DNA from: an uncultured Gammaproteobacteria bacterium
GTDB lineage: Bacteria; Pseudomonadota; Gammaproteobacteria; Arenicellales; JAANXG01
Reading direction: 5' to 3'
DNA: 64,000 nt
Assembly (NCBI GenBank): GCA_947258975.1
Contig: CAMYKK010000008.1
Location: 48,925 to 112,924, forward strand
Shown piece after piece: positions 16,942 through 26,354 of the stretch (its first letter is position 1; each line of letters starts with the position of its first letter). Position numbers and translations under genes: made by a program. Below the pieces are notes generated by a model. It was not told where the DNA came from. It searched no databases and worked only from the letters and a program-made list of their open reading frames with translations.

Positions 16942-17352
16942 ATGGGATTGAGCGTGGACAATGCATTGGGTGTACATGACGACGCATTGCTTATCAGAAC
17001 CAGGCGGGCGTCGATCCTGGCGTCTAATCTGGCCAACGCCGATACGCCGCATTACAAATCCCGCGATCTCGACTTCAAGGACGCGCTGCTGCAACTGGCC
17101 CCGGACGCCGGTGCGTCCAACCAGGTCCGTCTCATTCGCACCCATGCTGCCCATGTCGGCGGGGCGGGTAGCGCACCGTTTGCCAGCGCCGCGTTGTACC
17201 GGGTACCCAGTCAGCCTTCCCTGGACGGTAACACCGTTGACGCAGATATCGAACGCGGTGAGTTCACCAAGAACTCGCTGGCCTATCTGGTGAGTTTGCG
17301 GCTTTTGAGTGGCCGCATCCGGTCGGTGCTCAGCGCCCTGAGAGGAGAATAG
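16942..17352 (+). CDS. flgB: FlgB, proximal rod protein
   Basis: FlgB is a rod subunit at the base of the axle, exported through the flagellar gate. The 136-residue product has the rod/hook family N-terminus with SILASNLANADTPHYKSRDLDFKDAL near residues 30-55 and a helical C-terminus (FTKNSLAYLVSLRLLSGRIRSVLSALRGE). I chose ATG 16942, which has GGAGG seven bases upstream; an open frame back to 16819 would cross the sigma-54 promoter. First gene of flgBCDEFGHIJKL. Confidence 0.96.
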   Translation: MGLSVDNALGVHDDALLIRTRRASILASNLANADTPHYKSRDLDFKDALLQLAPDAGASNQVRLIRTHAAHVGGAGSAPFASAALYRVPSQPSLDGNTVDADIERGEFTKNSLAYLVSLRLLSGRIRSVLSALRGE

Positions 17353-17354
17353 GA

Positions 17355-17786
17355 ATGTCTTTGTTTAACATATTCGAGATAGCCGGCTCCGGAATGAGCG
17401 CCCAGGCGCTGCGCTTGAATGTAATCGCCAGTAATCTGGCCAATGCGGACGCGGTGACCGGCAACAGTGGTCAGGTGTATCGCGCGCGCCTGCCGGTGTT
17501 CGCCGCTAAGACGCCGAGTTTTGTCGCGGTCCTGGACGATATGGCGGCGCAGTCGTCCGTCGGGGTGCGGGTCGCCGGCATCGTGGAAAGCGCCGCGCCA
17601 CCGATCAAACAGTACCAACCGAAACATCCGTTTGCGGACGCGGACGGTTATGTCCTGCATCCCAACGTCAATCCGGTGGAAGAGATGGCAAATATGATGT
17701 CCGCGTCGCGCTCTTATCAGACCAACGTGGAGCTGATGAATACCTCCAAACAACTGCTGCTGCGCACACTGTCGCTGGGGCAATGA
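17355..17786 (+). CDS. flgC: FlgC, proximal rod protein
   Basis: The product is 143 residues, normal for FlgC. It has the family start MSLFNIFEIAGSGMSAQALRLNVIASNLANADAV and the C-terminal helix with VNPVEEMANMMSASRSYQTNVELMNTSKQL that packs in the rod. It follows flgB after two bases, with an AGGAG site in front of the ATG. It forms the rod together with FlgB, FlgF and FlgG. Confidence 0.97.
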   Translation: MSLFNIFEIAGSGMSAQALRLNVIASNLANADAVTGNSGQVYRARLPVFAAKTPSFVAVLDDMAAQSSVGVRVAGIVESAAPPIKQYQPKHPFADADGYVLHPNVNPVEEMANMMSASRSYQTNVELMNTSKQLLLRTLSLGQ

Positions 17787-17822
17787 TCCATCGATCCTAA
17801 ATCTGAGTTCGCGGACATAGCT

Positions 17823-18509
17823 ATGGTAAATCCGATCGACAAAAGTCCCGCCTCTCCCTTCGAGAGTCTCGGGATTGGATCGCAAAAGGCGCAAGCCGAA
17901 CCGCACAACAAGCTGGGACAAGAGGATTTTTTGCAGCTGATGCTCGCGCAACTCCGCCATCAAGACCCGTTGAAGCCGTTGGAGAACGGGGAATTCATCG
18001 GGCAGATGGCACAGTTCAGCACCGTCAGCGGCATCCAGGACTTGAGCACCGCATTTAACGATTTCGCCAATTCGCTGCAGTCCAACCGCGCGCTTCAAGC
18101 ATCCGGCCTGGTCGGCCGCTCAGTGATGGTCCCCGCCAATCGGGCGAGCCTGGAGGCGGGTAGTGCGGTGCACGGCGCCGTGGATGTCCCGGCGGCGGCC
18201 ACCGCGGTGACCGTGAATGTTGAGGATGCCGCGGGCCAGACGGTGCGCAGCTTTGAACTTGGCCCGCAACCGGAAGGCCAGGCGAAGTTCACCTGGGACG
18301 GCCTGAGCGACACGGGACAACCCTTGCCGGCCGGGGACTATCGGATACGCGTCGACGCCCTGATTGACGGTGAGGTGTCGGCGCTGCCGACATTGATCGC
18401 GTCCAAGGTCGAGAGCGTTAGCCTCGACCAAGGCGGCGGCAAAGACATCACTCTGAACGTCGCGGGAATCGGTCCGGTTCCATTGTCGGACGTGAACGAG
18501 ATCTTATGA
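17823..18509 (+). CDS. flgD: FlgD, hook-capping protein
   Basis: FlgD forms the scaffold cap under which FlgE hook subunits assemble and is later discarded. The 228-residue product has the conserved N-terminal export and cap motif LGQEDFLQLMLAQLRHQDPLKPLENGEFIGQMAQFSTV at about 31-68. A beta-rich Ig-like/Tudor region follows, with KFTWDGLSDTGQPLPAGDYRI near 160-185. Length and order are typical. Confidence 0.97.
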   Translation: MVNPIDKSPASPFESLGIGSQKAQAEPHNKLGQEDFLQLMLAQLRHQDPLKPLENGEFIGQMAQFSTVSGIQDLSTAFNDFANSLQSNRALQASGLVGRSVMVPANRASLEAGSAVHGAVDVPAAATAVTVNVEDAAGQTVRSFELGPQPEGQAKFTWDGLSDTGQPLPAGDYRIRVDALIDGEVSALPTLIASKVESVSLDQGGGKDITLNVAGIGPVPLSDVNEIL

Positions 18510-18550
18510 CCGGCGGTTAACGCCGTTGACGATTATCACAGGGGGTAATC

Positions 18551-19840
18551 ATGCCTTTTCGAACCGCAGTAAGTGGACTGAACGCTGCCCAGTCAGACCT
18601 GAAAGTCATCAGTAACAACGTCGCGAACAGCAACACCACGGGTTTCAAGGCGTCCCGGGCCGAATTCGCCGACGTGTTCCCGGCGAGTCAGTTCGGGGGC
18701 AACTCACTGGCGATCGGCGGCGGCGTGCGGTTGTCCAACGTGCGGCAACAGTACACTCAGGGGACGGTCAGCTTCACCAACAACAACATGGACCTGGCGA
18801 TCAACGGCAACGGATTCTTCCGCGTCAACAACGGCGGCGAAATCGTGTATTCGCGGGCCGGCGCGTTTGGCGTCGACGATCAGGGTTACATCGTCAACGC
18901 AACCGGCATGCGCCTGACCGGTTTCGGAGCCAATGGCGGGGAGGTCAGTGGCGTGGTGGAGGACCTGCAGATCTCCGCCGCCGACAATCCACCGCAGGCG
19001 ACCAGTGATATCGATTTTCTCTCCAATCTGGACGCCGGGGAACTGGCCAAGACCCCCGCAAATCCGCCCCTGGTCCTGGGTCCCGCAATGCTTGACCAGA
19101 ACGGGAATCCGTTTGTGCCGGCGCGCTTCGAACCGCCCGATCCGGACAGCTACAACCACACCGCTTCGTTCCAGGTGTTCGACAGCCTCGGCGTGGCCCA
19201 CAGCACGACGATGTACTTCCGCAAAGTGGCCGAAAACGACTGGGAAGTGCAGATGTCGTTGGACAATCAGGCGTTTTCCGTCCCCGCCGAAGGCACCAAC
19301 ATTCAATTCGACAACAACGGCAATATCATTGCTCCCGCCGGACCCCCGCTCGGAGTGCTGACGCACGCGGGAATCCCGGTCGGCACCGGCGCCGCGGATA
19401 TGGATTTTACGATCGATCTTGCACAGACGACGCAGTTCGGCAGTCCGTTCGGTGTCAACGCGCTGACCCAGGATGGGTTCACCACCGGGCGCTTGAGCGG
19501 GGTCGAGGTCGATGACGAGGGTAAGCTGATTGGTCGCTACACCAACGGGGCGTTGCAGGTGCTCGGACAGGTGGCGCTGGCCAACTTCTCCAATCAGGAG
19601 GGTCTGCGCCCGATCAGCGACACCGTGTGGGCGGAATCCCCGGATTCGGGTCCGGCCCTGCTGGGTGCGCCCGGAACCGCAAGCCTGGGAGTGATTCAAT
19701 CCGGTGCGTTAGAAGACTCGAATGTCGAACTCACCGCCGAGCTGGTCAAGCTGATCGTGGCGCAGCGCAATTTCCAGGCCAATGCCCAGGTGATCCGGAC
19801 TGCGGACGACGTCACCCAGACCATCGTCAATCTCCGGTAA
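18551..19840 (+). CDS. flgE: FlgE, flagellar hook protein
   Basis: FlgE polymerises into the hook, the universal joint. The product is 429 residues. It starts MPFRTAVSGLNAAQSDLKVISNNVANSNTTGFKASRAEF, carries the FlgE-type sequence NNNMDLAINGNGFFRVNNGG near 78-97, and ends with the C-terminal D0 helix SNVELTAELVKLIVAQRNFQANAQVIRTADDVTQTIVNLR. The central domain (about 150-370) is the variable surface part. Confidence 0.97.
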   Translation: MPFRTAVSGLNAAQSDLKVISNNVANSNTTGFKASRAEFADVFPASQFGGNSLAIGGGVRLSNVRQQYTQGTVSFTNNNMDLAINGNGFFRVNNGGEIVYSRAGAFGVDDQGYIVNATGMRLTGFGANGGEVSGVVEDLQISAADNPPQATSDIDFLSNLDAGELAKTPANPPLVLGPAMLDQNGNPFVPARFEPPDPDSYNHTASFQVFDSLGVAHSTTMYFRKVAENDWEVQMSLDNQAFSVPAEGTNIQFDNNGNIIAPAGPPLGVLTHAGIPVGTGAADMDFTIDLAQTTQFGSPFGVNALTQDGFTTGRLSGVEVDDEGKLIGRYTNGALQVLGQVALANFSNQEGLRPISDTVWAESPDSGPALLGAPGTASLGVIQSGALEDSNVELTAELVKLIVAQRNFQANAQVIRTADDVTQTIVNLR

Positions 19841-19867
19841 GAATTTGAGCGGATAAGGGGGACCGAT

Positions 19868-20608
19868 ATGGATCGCATGCTGTATGTCGCTATGGCCGGA
19901 GCCGGAGAGGCGATGATGAACCAGGCGGTCACCAGTCACAATCTGGCAAACGTCAACACACCGGGATTTCGTGCCGATTTTACCGCATTTCGCAGTCAAC
20001 CGGTCATCGGGCCCGGATATCCTTCGCGCGTGTACGGTGTCATGGATCAACTGGGGGTGAATCTCGCGGCGGGCGGCATCCAGCGGACCGGGCGCGACCT
20101 CGATGTTGCCGTTCACGGCGAGGGGTGGCTTGCGGTGCAGGGCCCGAACGGTCAGGAGGCGTTTACCCGTGCCGGTGATCTACGCGTGTCGCCCAACGGT
20201 GTGCTCACAACCGGCGCCGGACATCCGGTGCTCGGCGACGCCGGCCCCATTGCCCTGCCTCCTGCTGAGAAGTTGGAAATCGGCCCCGACGGAACCATCT
20301 CCGTGCAACCAAGTGGACAGAGCCCCAAAAACCTCGCGGTCATCGGCCGTATCAAGTTGGTGAGACCGCCGCCGGACACGCTCGAAAAAGGCACCGATGG
20401 TCTGATGCGCGTCACGGGTGGTGGATTCGTCCCGGCGGATGGCGGTGTCCGGCTGGAGGTGGGTGCCCTTGAAGACAGCAATGTGAATGCCGTGGACGCG
20501 ATGGTCAGTCTCATTGAGCGTTCCCGGCAATTCGAGATGCACATCAAGCTCATGAAAATAGCCGAAGTGAATGACCGTGCGTCAACCCAATTGATGTCCA
20601 TTACTTAA
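19868..20608 (+). CDS. flgF: FlgF, proximal rod protein
   Basis: The product is 246 residues, as expected for FlgF. It has the N-terminal MDRMLYVAMAGAGEAMMNQAVTSHNLANVNTPGFRADF, the middle DLDVAVHGEGWLAVQGPNGQEAFTRAGDLRVSPNG and the C-terminal LEDSNVNAVDAMVSLIERSRQFEMHIKLMK. It lies between the hook gene and flgG as in other flg operons. Confidence 0.97.
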   Translation: MDRMLYVAMAGAGEAMMNQAVTSHNLANVNTPGFRADFTAFRSQPVIGPGYPSRVYGVMDQLGVNLAAGGIQRTGRDLDVAVHGEGWLAVQGPNGQEAFTRAGDLRVSPNGVLTTGAGHPVLGDAGPIALPPAEKLEIGPDGTISVQPSGQSPKNLAVIGRIKLVRPPPDTLEKGTDGLMRVTGGGFVPADGGVRLEVGALEDSNVNAVDAMVSLIERSRQFEMHIKLMKIAEVNDRASTQLMSIT

Positions 20609-20646
20609 CGATTTAACAGCGATAGACTCGCAAACAGGAGCAGCCC

Positions 20647-21432
20647 ATGAATCCAGCACTGTGGATTGCAAAGACCGGACTGGATGCCCAACAGACCCGG
20701 ATGTCGGTAATCTCCAACAATCTGGCCAACGTGAACAGCACCGGGTTCAAACGCAGCCGCGCGGTATTTGAAGACCTTCTGTATCAGAACATCCGCCAGG
20801 TGGGTGCCCAATCCTCACAGGATACGCAACTACCGTCCGGGCTGGCCCTGGGAACCGGCGTGCGCGCGGTCGCCACGGAAAAACTGCATAGCCAAGGCAA
20901 CATCGAACAGACCGACAATCCGCTGGATATGGCGCTTCAAGGGCGAGGTTTTTTTCAGATTCTGATGCCGGACGGCAATCTCGCCTATACCCGGGACGGG
21001 TCGTTTCAGATCAATGCGGACGGCGAAATGGTCACTGCCAGCGGCTATCAGTTGCAACCGGGTATCACCATTCCCGACAACGCAATCACCGTCACGGTGG
21101 GCTCCGACGGCATCGTTTCAGTGGTGACTCCGGGATCCACCGCTCCCACTCAGGTCGGTAACGTGCAGCTCGCCGATTTCATCAACCCGACGGGACTGCA
21201 GGCTGTGGGCCAGAACCTGCTGCGGGAATCGGCGGCCAGCGGTTCTCCGCAGACAGGCACCCCCGGTTTGAACGGGTTGGGCACCATCGTCCAGGGATCG
21301 GTGGAAAGTTCCAACGTCAATGTGGTGGAAGAGTTGGTCAACATGATTGAGACCCAAAGGGCTTACGAAATGAATTCGAAGGCGATTTCGGCGACGGATC
21401 AGATGCTGGCTTATGTGAATAACAATCTTTAG
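20647..21432 (+). CDS. flgG: FlgG, distal rod protein
   Basis: FlgG forms the distal rod that passes through the P and L rings. The product is 261 residues, the usual length. It has [46 protein letters not shown] at the start, [21 protein letters not shown] near 90-110, and the conserved end [48 protein letters not shown] site precedes the ATG. Confidence 0.98.
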   Translation: MNPALWIAKTGLDAQQTRMSVISNNLANVNSTGFKRSRAVFEDLLYQNIRQVGAQSSQDTQLPSGLALGTGVRAVATEKLHSQGNIEQTDNPLDMALQGRGFFQILMPDGNLAYTRDGSFQINADGEMVTASGYQLQPGITIPDNAITVTVGSDGIVSVVTPGSTAPTQVGNVQLADFINPTGLQAVGQNLLRESAASGSPQTGTPGLNGLGTIVQGSVESSNVNVVEELVNMIETQRAYEMNSKAISATDQMLAYVNNNL

Positions 21433-21442
21433 GAATTAAGGG

Positions 21443-22138
21443 ATGGGTGATATGCACAGCAGCCGTTTTCTTCGCGTCGCGTTGGTGGGCATCCCGCTGG
21501 TCGCGACCGGGTGCGCAAGTTACTACGAACCGAAGCCTGGTTTCGAGGTGACGTATCCGGAGTCAGCGGCGCCGCCGCCGCAGAGCAACGGCGCAATCTA
21601 CCACGAGGGTTACACGAAATTGTCACTGTTCCACGATCGCAGGGCAAGACGCGTCGGTGATGTGATCACGATCATTCTCAACGAAGAGATCAGTGCAGAC
21701 AACGAATCCGAGGCCAACACCAGCAAGGAGAACGATATCGCTATCGATAGTCCCACATTGTTCGGTTATACCTTGCCGCGGGGTAACGCGACCTTCACGC
21801 TCGACCAGGAGCTCAAATCGTCACAGGAATTCAGCGGGAAAGGAACACGCAAACAGGGAAACACGATGACCGGGACAATAACGGTGACGGTGGCAAATGT
21901 GTTGCCGAATGGGAACCTAGTCGTTCGCGGGCAGAAGTGGATCGGCCTCAATCAGGACAACGAGTACATTCAGATCGCCGGGATTGTCCGCCCCGACGAT
22001 GTCAGCGTTGAAAATACCGTTTTGTCTACCCAGGTGGCCGATGCCCGAATCGTGTATCAAGGCAAGGGTCCGGTTTCGAGCGCCAGCAAGCTAGGCTGGT
22101 TGGCGCGGTTCTTCCTTGCCCCGATATGGCCGTATTGA
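21443..22138 (+). CDS. flgH: FlgH, L-ring lipoprotein
   Basis: FlgH forms the outer-membrane L ring. The 231-residue product has a lipoprotein signal with the lipobox LVATGC, giving the lipidated cysteine at residue 24. The conserved core reads SLFHDRRARRVGDVITIILNEEISADNESEANTSK, and the end has IRPDDVSVENTVLSTQVADARIVYQGKGPV (first residue approximate). ATG 21443 has AGGA eight bases upstream; ATG 21452 is also possible. Confidence 0.97.
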   Translation: MGDMHSSRFLRVALVGIPLVATGCASYYEPKPGFEVTYPESAAPPPQSNGAIYHEGYTKLSLFHDRRARRVGDVITIILNEEISADNESEANTSKENDIAIDSPTLFGYTLPRGNATFTLDQELKSSQEFSGKGTRKQGNTMTGTITVTVANVLPNGNLVVRGQKWIGLNQDNEYIQIAGIVRPDDVSVENTVLSTQVADARIVYQGKGPVSSASKLGWLARFFLAPIWPY

Positions 22139-22171
22139 TCACGCACCGGGGCGACGCGAAAGGGTGATGTC

Positions 22172-23281
22172 ATGAACAGGACATGCATGCGACTATTTTT
22201 CGTGCTGACGTCGTTGTGCGCCGTGACCCCCAGTGTACACGGCGAACGAATCAAGGACCTTGTCAGTATCGCCGGTGTGCGTACCAATCAACTGGTGGGA
22301 TACGGGCTGGTGGTGGGTTTGGACCAGAGCGGGGATCAGACCAGTCAGGTGCCTTTTACCACCCAGAGCCTAAAGAGCTTCTTGAAGAATTTCGGCGTGA
22401 ACCTGTCGTCGCGAACGAATCTCCAGACAAAGAATGTCGCGGCGGTGGTCGTGCACGCGACGTTGCCACCCTTTGTACGACCCGGCCAGACCATCGATGT
22501 CACCGTGTCGTCGATGGGTAACGCCAAGAGTCTGCGGGGCGGCAGCCTGCTGATGACGCCCTTGAAGGGCGTCGACGGCCGGGTTTACGCGGTCGCACAG
22601 GGTGATTTGATCGTGAGTGGTTTTGGCGCCGAAGCCGATGGGTCGAGCATCACCGTCAACGTGCCCAGTGCCGGACGGATTCCCAACGGCGCGATCGTAG
22701 AACGCGGCGTGCCGAGTCCGTTTACGTACAGCGATCGGCTGGTGTTGCAGCTCCACGACGTGGATTTCACCACCGCCAAGCGCATGACCGACACCATCAA
22801 CGCCGTTGTCGGTCCGGGACAGGCGCAGGCGATCGACGGTTCGAGTGTCGAAGTCATCACCCCAGTGGATCCGGCCCGTCGTGTCGAGTTTGTCTCGGTG
22901 GTCGAGAATCTGACCATCGAACCGGGAGAATCGCCGGCCAAGGTGATCATCAACGCGCGTACCGGAACCGTTGTCATCGGCCAGCACGTCCGGGTGATGC
23001 CGGCGGCGGTGTCCCACGGCAACCTGACGGTAACCATCACCAGTGATCCCATCGTCAGCCAGCCACGACCGTTCTCCGCAGGCGAAACGGTGGTCGTGCC
23101 GCGCAGCGATATCGAAATCAGCGAGGAGGGAAACCGTATGTTTTTGTTTCGGCCGGGGGTCACCCTGGATGAGATTGTCCGTGCGGTCAACGAAGTCGGT
23201 GCGGCGCCGGGGGATCTGGTCGCCATTATGGAGGCGTTGAAAGAAGCCGGCGCGTTGCGCGCCAGGCTGGTGGTCATGTGA
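22172..23281 (+). CDS. flgI: FlgI, P-ring protein
   Basis: FlgI forms the peptidoglycan P ring with help from FlgA. The 369-residue product has a Sec signal peptide ([17 protein letters not shown]). Family-typical blocks follow: [85 protein letters not shown], and the C-terminal [31 protein letters not shown]. Length is normal. Confidence 0.98.
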   Translation: MNRTCMRLFFVLTSLCAVTPSVHGERIKDLVSIAGVRTNQLVGYGLVVGLDQSGDQTSQVPFTTQSLKSFLKNFGVNLSSRTNLQTKNVAAVVVHATLPPFVRPGQTIDVTVSSMGNAKSLRGGSLLMTPLKGVDGRVYAVAQGDLIVSGFGAEADGSSITVNVPSAGRIPNGAIVERGVPSPFTYSDRLVLQLHDVDFTTAKRMTDTINAVVGPGQAQAIDGSSVEVITPVDPARRVEFVSVVENLTIEPGESPAKVIINARTGTVVIGQHVRVMPAAVSHGNLTVTITSDPIVSQPRPFSAGETVVVPRSDIEISEEGNRMFLFRPGVTLDEIVRAVNEVGAAPGDLVAIMEALKEAGALRARLVVM

Positions 23282-23306
23282 GTCACGCGGCGGTGGATGT
23301 GCAAAC

Positions 23307-24338
23307 ATGATCGAGGGCACGGCAACAACCCGTTTCTATCTAGACTTCTCCGGATTCCACGGACTGCGTGCCACCGCCCGTGAAGGGTCGGGGGCAGCCC
23401 TGGAGGAGGTCGCCGCGCAGTTCGAATCGCTGTTCGTTCAATTCGCGCTCAAGGCCATGCGTGAGGCAACCCTCGGCGACGGCCTGTTGGACAGCGATCA
23501 GAGCAGATTCTATCAGGGACTGCTGGACCAGCAACTTGCTTTGTCACTGACCACGGGGCACAGGTCCCTGGGTCTGGACCGGATGATTACTCGCCAGTTC
23601 GCGCCGCATCAGGAGTCCGGAGCGGCCGCGGGTGAAATGCCGGACGACACCAGCGCAATGCCGGTCACCCGGGCGCTAAAGAACCCGACCGTAGCTGCCG
23701 TTAATCTCTACAAGGCGGTGCAGGAAGTGCAGGACCGCGAGCCCGTCTTAGGAACGGATGCCGGCGCGAGCGATGCGACAATGGATACTCACCGGAGTCC
23801 CCCGCGGCCGGACATGACCCCCGTCATATCGGCGCAAGAGATCAGACAGTCCCGCGAGGCCTTTGTGCGCGGTCTGTGGCCGCTGGCGCGGGAAGCGGGA
23901 CGCGCGCTTGGGGTTTCCCCCCGGGCGCTGCTCGCACAAGCGGCCCTTGAGAGCGGCTGGGGACAATCCGTCATGCACCGCGCGGACGGCACGAATGGAC
24001 ACAATCTGTTCGGCATAAAGGCCGACAGGGGCTGGCAGGGTGATCGAATCGTGGCGAACACCTGGGAAGTCGTTGACGGGCAGCGCGTGCCCAAGCAGGC
24101 GGCGTTCCGAGCTTACGATTCGTTTGCAGAGAGTTTCAACGATTACGTGAACTTTCTGCAAGCCAATCCACGCTACCGTCAGGCGTTGCGTGTTGCCGCT
24201 AGTCCGGAGGCATTCGTGGATGCGTTGCAGCGAGCGGGATTCGCCACCGACCCGAACTATGCACACAAGATCAGGGCCATCATGCAAAGCAGGATAGACG
24301 AATACAAACCCGATGATTCGAACGGGAGGTTTGGTTGA
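23307..24338 (+). CDS. flgJ: FlgJ, rod-capping protein and peptidoglycan hydrolase
   Basis: FlgJ caps the growing rod and opens the peptidoglycan for it. The 343-residue product is the two-domain proteobacterial form. The N-terminal rod-binding part (about 28-95) has LEEVAAQFESLFVQFALKAMREA and FYQGLLDQQLALSL. The C-terminal glucosaminidase/muramidase domain (about 175-335) has ALLAQAALESGWGQS with the likely catalytic Glu near 214, and NGHNLFGIKADRGWQGDRI. A low-complexity linker joins them. Confidence 0.96.
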   Translation: MIEGTATTRFYLDFSGFHGLRATAREGSGAALEEVAAQFESLFVQFALKAMREATLGDGLLDSDQSRFYQGLLDQQLALSLTTGHRSLGLDRMITRQFAPHQESGAAAGEMPDDTSAMPVTRALKNPTVAAVNLYKAVQEVQDREPVLGTDAGASDATMDTHRSPPRPDMTPVISAQEIRQSREAFVRGLWPLAREAGRALGVSPRALLAQAALESGWGQSVMHRADGTNGHNLFGIKADRGWQGDRIVANTWEVVDGQRVPKQAAFRAYDSFAESFNDYVNFLQANPRYRQALRVAASPEAFVDALQRAGFATDPNYAHKIRAIMQSRIDEYKPDDSNGRFG

Positions 24339-24392
24339 GCACTCATGTGTTGGCGGGATGCCTATTAGTGATTTTGGAGACAGGTTATCGCA

Positions 24393-26351
24393 ATGGCAGT
24401 TGGTGACATACTTGGAAACAGCATTTCGGCGCTATTGGCGTTTCAACGCGCCATCGCGACCACCAGCCACAACATCGGCAACGTGGACACCGAGGGCTAC
24501 AGCGTCCAGCGCACCGAGTTGGCGACACGGCCGGGCCAGCAATCCGCGGTTGGCTTCATCGGCAAGGGCGTTGAAGTAGCCACGGTCCGGCGTATGCGGA
24601 ACGATTTCCTCGAGGTGCAGATGCGCGAGAACACCAGCACCTTCGAGTACTTCGACGTTTTGCATGGCCTCGCAAGCCGGGTGGATTCCCTGTTGGGCGA
24701 TCCGGATACTGGACTGAATCCGTCGATAAATGAATTCTTTAAGGCGGTGGAAGGCGTCGCCAACGACCCGACATCCGTCGCCGCGCGAGGCGTGCTGATA
24801 GGGAGCGCGCAGTCGCTGGCCGGCAAATTCAATCTCATCGATCAGAACCTGGTGCAGCTCCAGGATCAACTGGATGGCGAACTTCGCGGGGTTGTTACTG
24901 AGATAAACAGCCTTGGCGGCGCTATCGCTGATCTAAATCGGGAGATTATATTCGCCCGCAGTCAGGCATCGGGGCAGCCGCCCAATGATTTGCTGGATCG
25001 ACGCGATCAGCTGATCCTGGAGTTATCGGAACGCGTCAGCGTGTCGACGATCTCGATGGGAGACGGTTCGATTTCCATTTCCATCGGCAATGGACAGCCT
25101 CTGGTTATTGGTTTCCAAAGTCGTTCGCTGTCGGTGAATACGGACCCCTTCGATCCGTCACGGCTCGAAGTGGCGTTTGATGACGGAAACGCGATATCCG
25201 ATACTCTGACCGGTGGCCGAATCGGCGCGCTGCTGGGGTCCCGGGAGCTGGTGCTGGACCCGACGTTGAACGGATTGGGCCACGTCGCCCTGGGGCTGGC
25301 GGAAAGTTTCAATCAACAGCACCAATTGGGGCAAGACCTGGAAGGCCTCCTTGGGCAGGCGTTTTTCCGCGCCGCTGGCCCCGAGGTGTTATCACATCCC
25401 AACAACACGACCAGTAACGATCCGACGGTTTCGGTCCAGGACGCGAGTTCATTGACCGCATCCGATTACCTGTTACGGTTTGACGGCGCGGTGTGGAGCT
25501 TGACCGATCGGTCGACAGAACAAACCGTAACCATGACCGGTACCGGTACCGATGCGGATCCCTTTGTTGCCGATGGATTGAGCATCAGCGTGCAGCTGGT
25601 CGGCGCCACGGCGGGCGATGACTATCGATTCGTCATTCAGCCAACGCGCGGCGCAGCGCGGGGGATCGGTGTAAACGTCGCGGATCCGAACCGGGTTGCC
25701 GCTGCAGTCCCGCTGCGCGGAGTATCGGCGACCGGAAACGTCGGCACCGGAAGTATCACAGCAGTGGCGGTCACGGACAGTGCGTCGGTCCCGCTGTCGG
25801 CGAACGGTGGTGACATTACGCTGACCTTTGATGCCAACGCCCTGGGCCCGGGAGTGCCGGGATTCGCGGTAAGTGGTGGTCCGGGCGGAACCCTGGCCTA
25901 CGATCCCGCGACCGAGAGTGCCGGCAAGACATTTGTCTTCGCGCCGCCGTTTGACGGCATATCGGTCGCGGTTGCAGGTACCCCGCAAGCTGGTGATTCC
26001 TTAGTGGTGACCGACAACGTCAACGGCGTTGGGGACAACCGCAATGCGCTACTGCTTGCGGAACTGCGTAACGCCGCGACCCTGCTTGGCGGCAGCGCGA
26101 CCTTCCAGGACGCCTACAATCGACTCGTTGGCGATATTGGAGTCACAACCAGGCAGGCCGAGATCGGACGGGACACGCAAGACAGCGCGCGGGCCCTGAT
26201 TGCCGCGAGCCGCGAGTCGTTCTCCGGCGTCAACCTCGACGAGGAGGCCGCCAATCTGGTGCGATTTCAACAGGCCTATCAGGCCTCCGCACGGGTGATT
26301 GGGGTTGCCAACGAACTGTTTCAGGAACTGATAGGGGCGGTAAGGAGATAA
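24393..26351 (+). CDS. flgK: FlgK, hook-filament junction protein 1
   Basis: The 652-residue product begins ILGNSISALLAFQRAIATTSHNIGNVDTEGYSVQRTEL, the canonical FlgK start, and ends with GVNLDEEAANLVRFQQAYQASARVIGVANELFQELI, the C-terminal D0 helix with the LVRFQQAYQASARVI signature. The centre (about 330-560) is the variable exposed region. FlgN is its chaperone. The 54-bp gap to flgJ shows no clear promoter. Confidence 0.97.
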   Translation: MAVGDILGNSISALLAFQRAIATTSHNIGNVDTEGYSVQRTELATRPGQQSAVGFIGKGVEVATVRRMRNDFLEVQMRENTSTFEYFDVLHGLASRVDSLLGDPDTGLNPSINEFFKAVEGVANDPTSVAARGVLIGSAQSLAGKFNLIDQNLVQLQDQLDGELRGVVTEINSLGGAIADLNREIIFARSQASGQPPNDLLDRRDQLILELSERVSVSTISMGDGSISISIGNGQPLVIGFQSRSLSVNTDPFDPSRLEVAFDDGNAISDTLTGGRIGALLGSRELVLDPTLNGLGHVALGLAESFNQQHQLGQDLEGLLGQAFFRAAGPEVLSHPNNTTSNDPTVSVQDASSLTASDYLLRFDGAVWSLTDRSTEQTVTMTGTGTDADPFVADGLSISVQLVGATAGDDYRFVIQPTRGAARGIGVNVADPNRVAAAVPLRGVSATGNVGTGSITAVAVTDSASVPLSANGGDITLTFDANALGPGVPGFAVSGGPGGTLAYDPATESAGKTFVFAPPFDGISVAVAGTPQAGDSLVVTDNVNGVGDNRNALLLAELRNAATLLGGSATFQDAYNRLVGDIGVTTRQAEIGRDTQDSARALIAASRESFSGVNLDEEAANLVRFQQAYQASARVIGVANELFQELIGAVRR

Positions 26352-26354
26352 ACG

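Noticed and set aside
18704..19699. Minus-strand open frame opposite flgE
   Set aside because: Antisense to a complete, canonical FlgE; no domain or ribosome-binding site.
22370..23320. Minus-strand open frame opposite flgI
   Set aside because: Antisense to a canonical FlgI; His/Arg/Asp-rich composition typical of a shadow frame.
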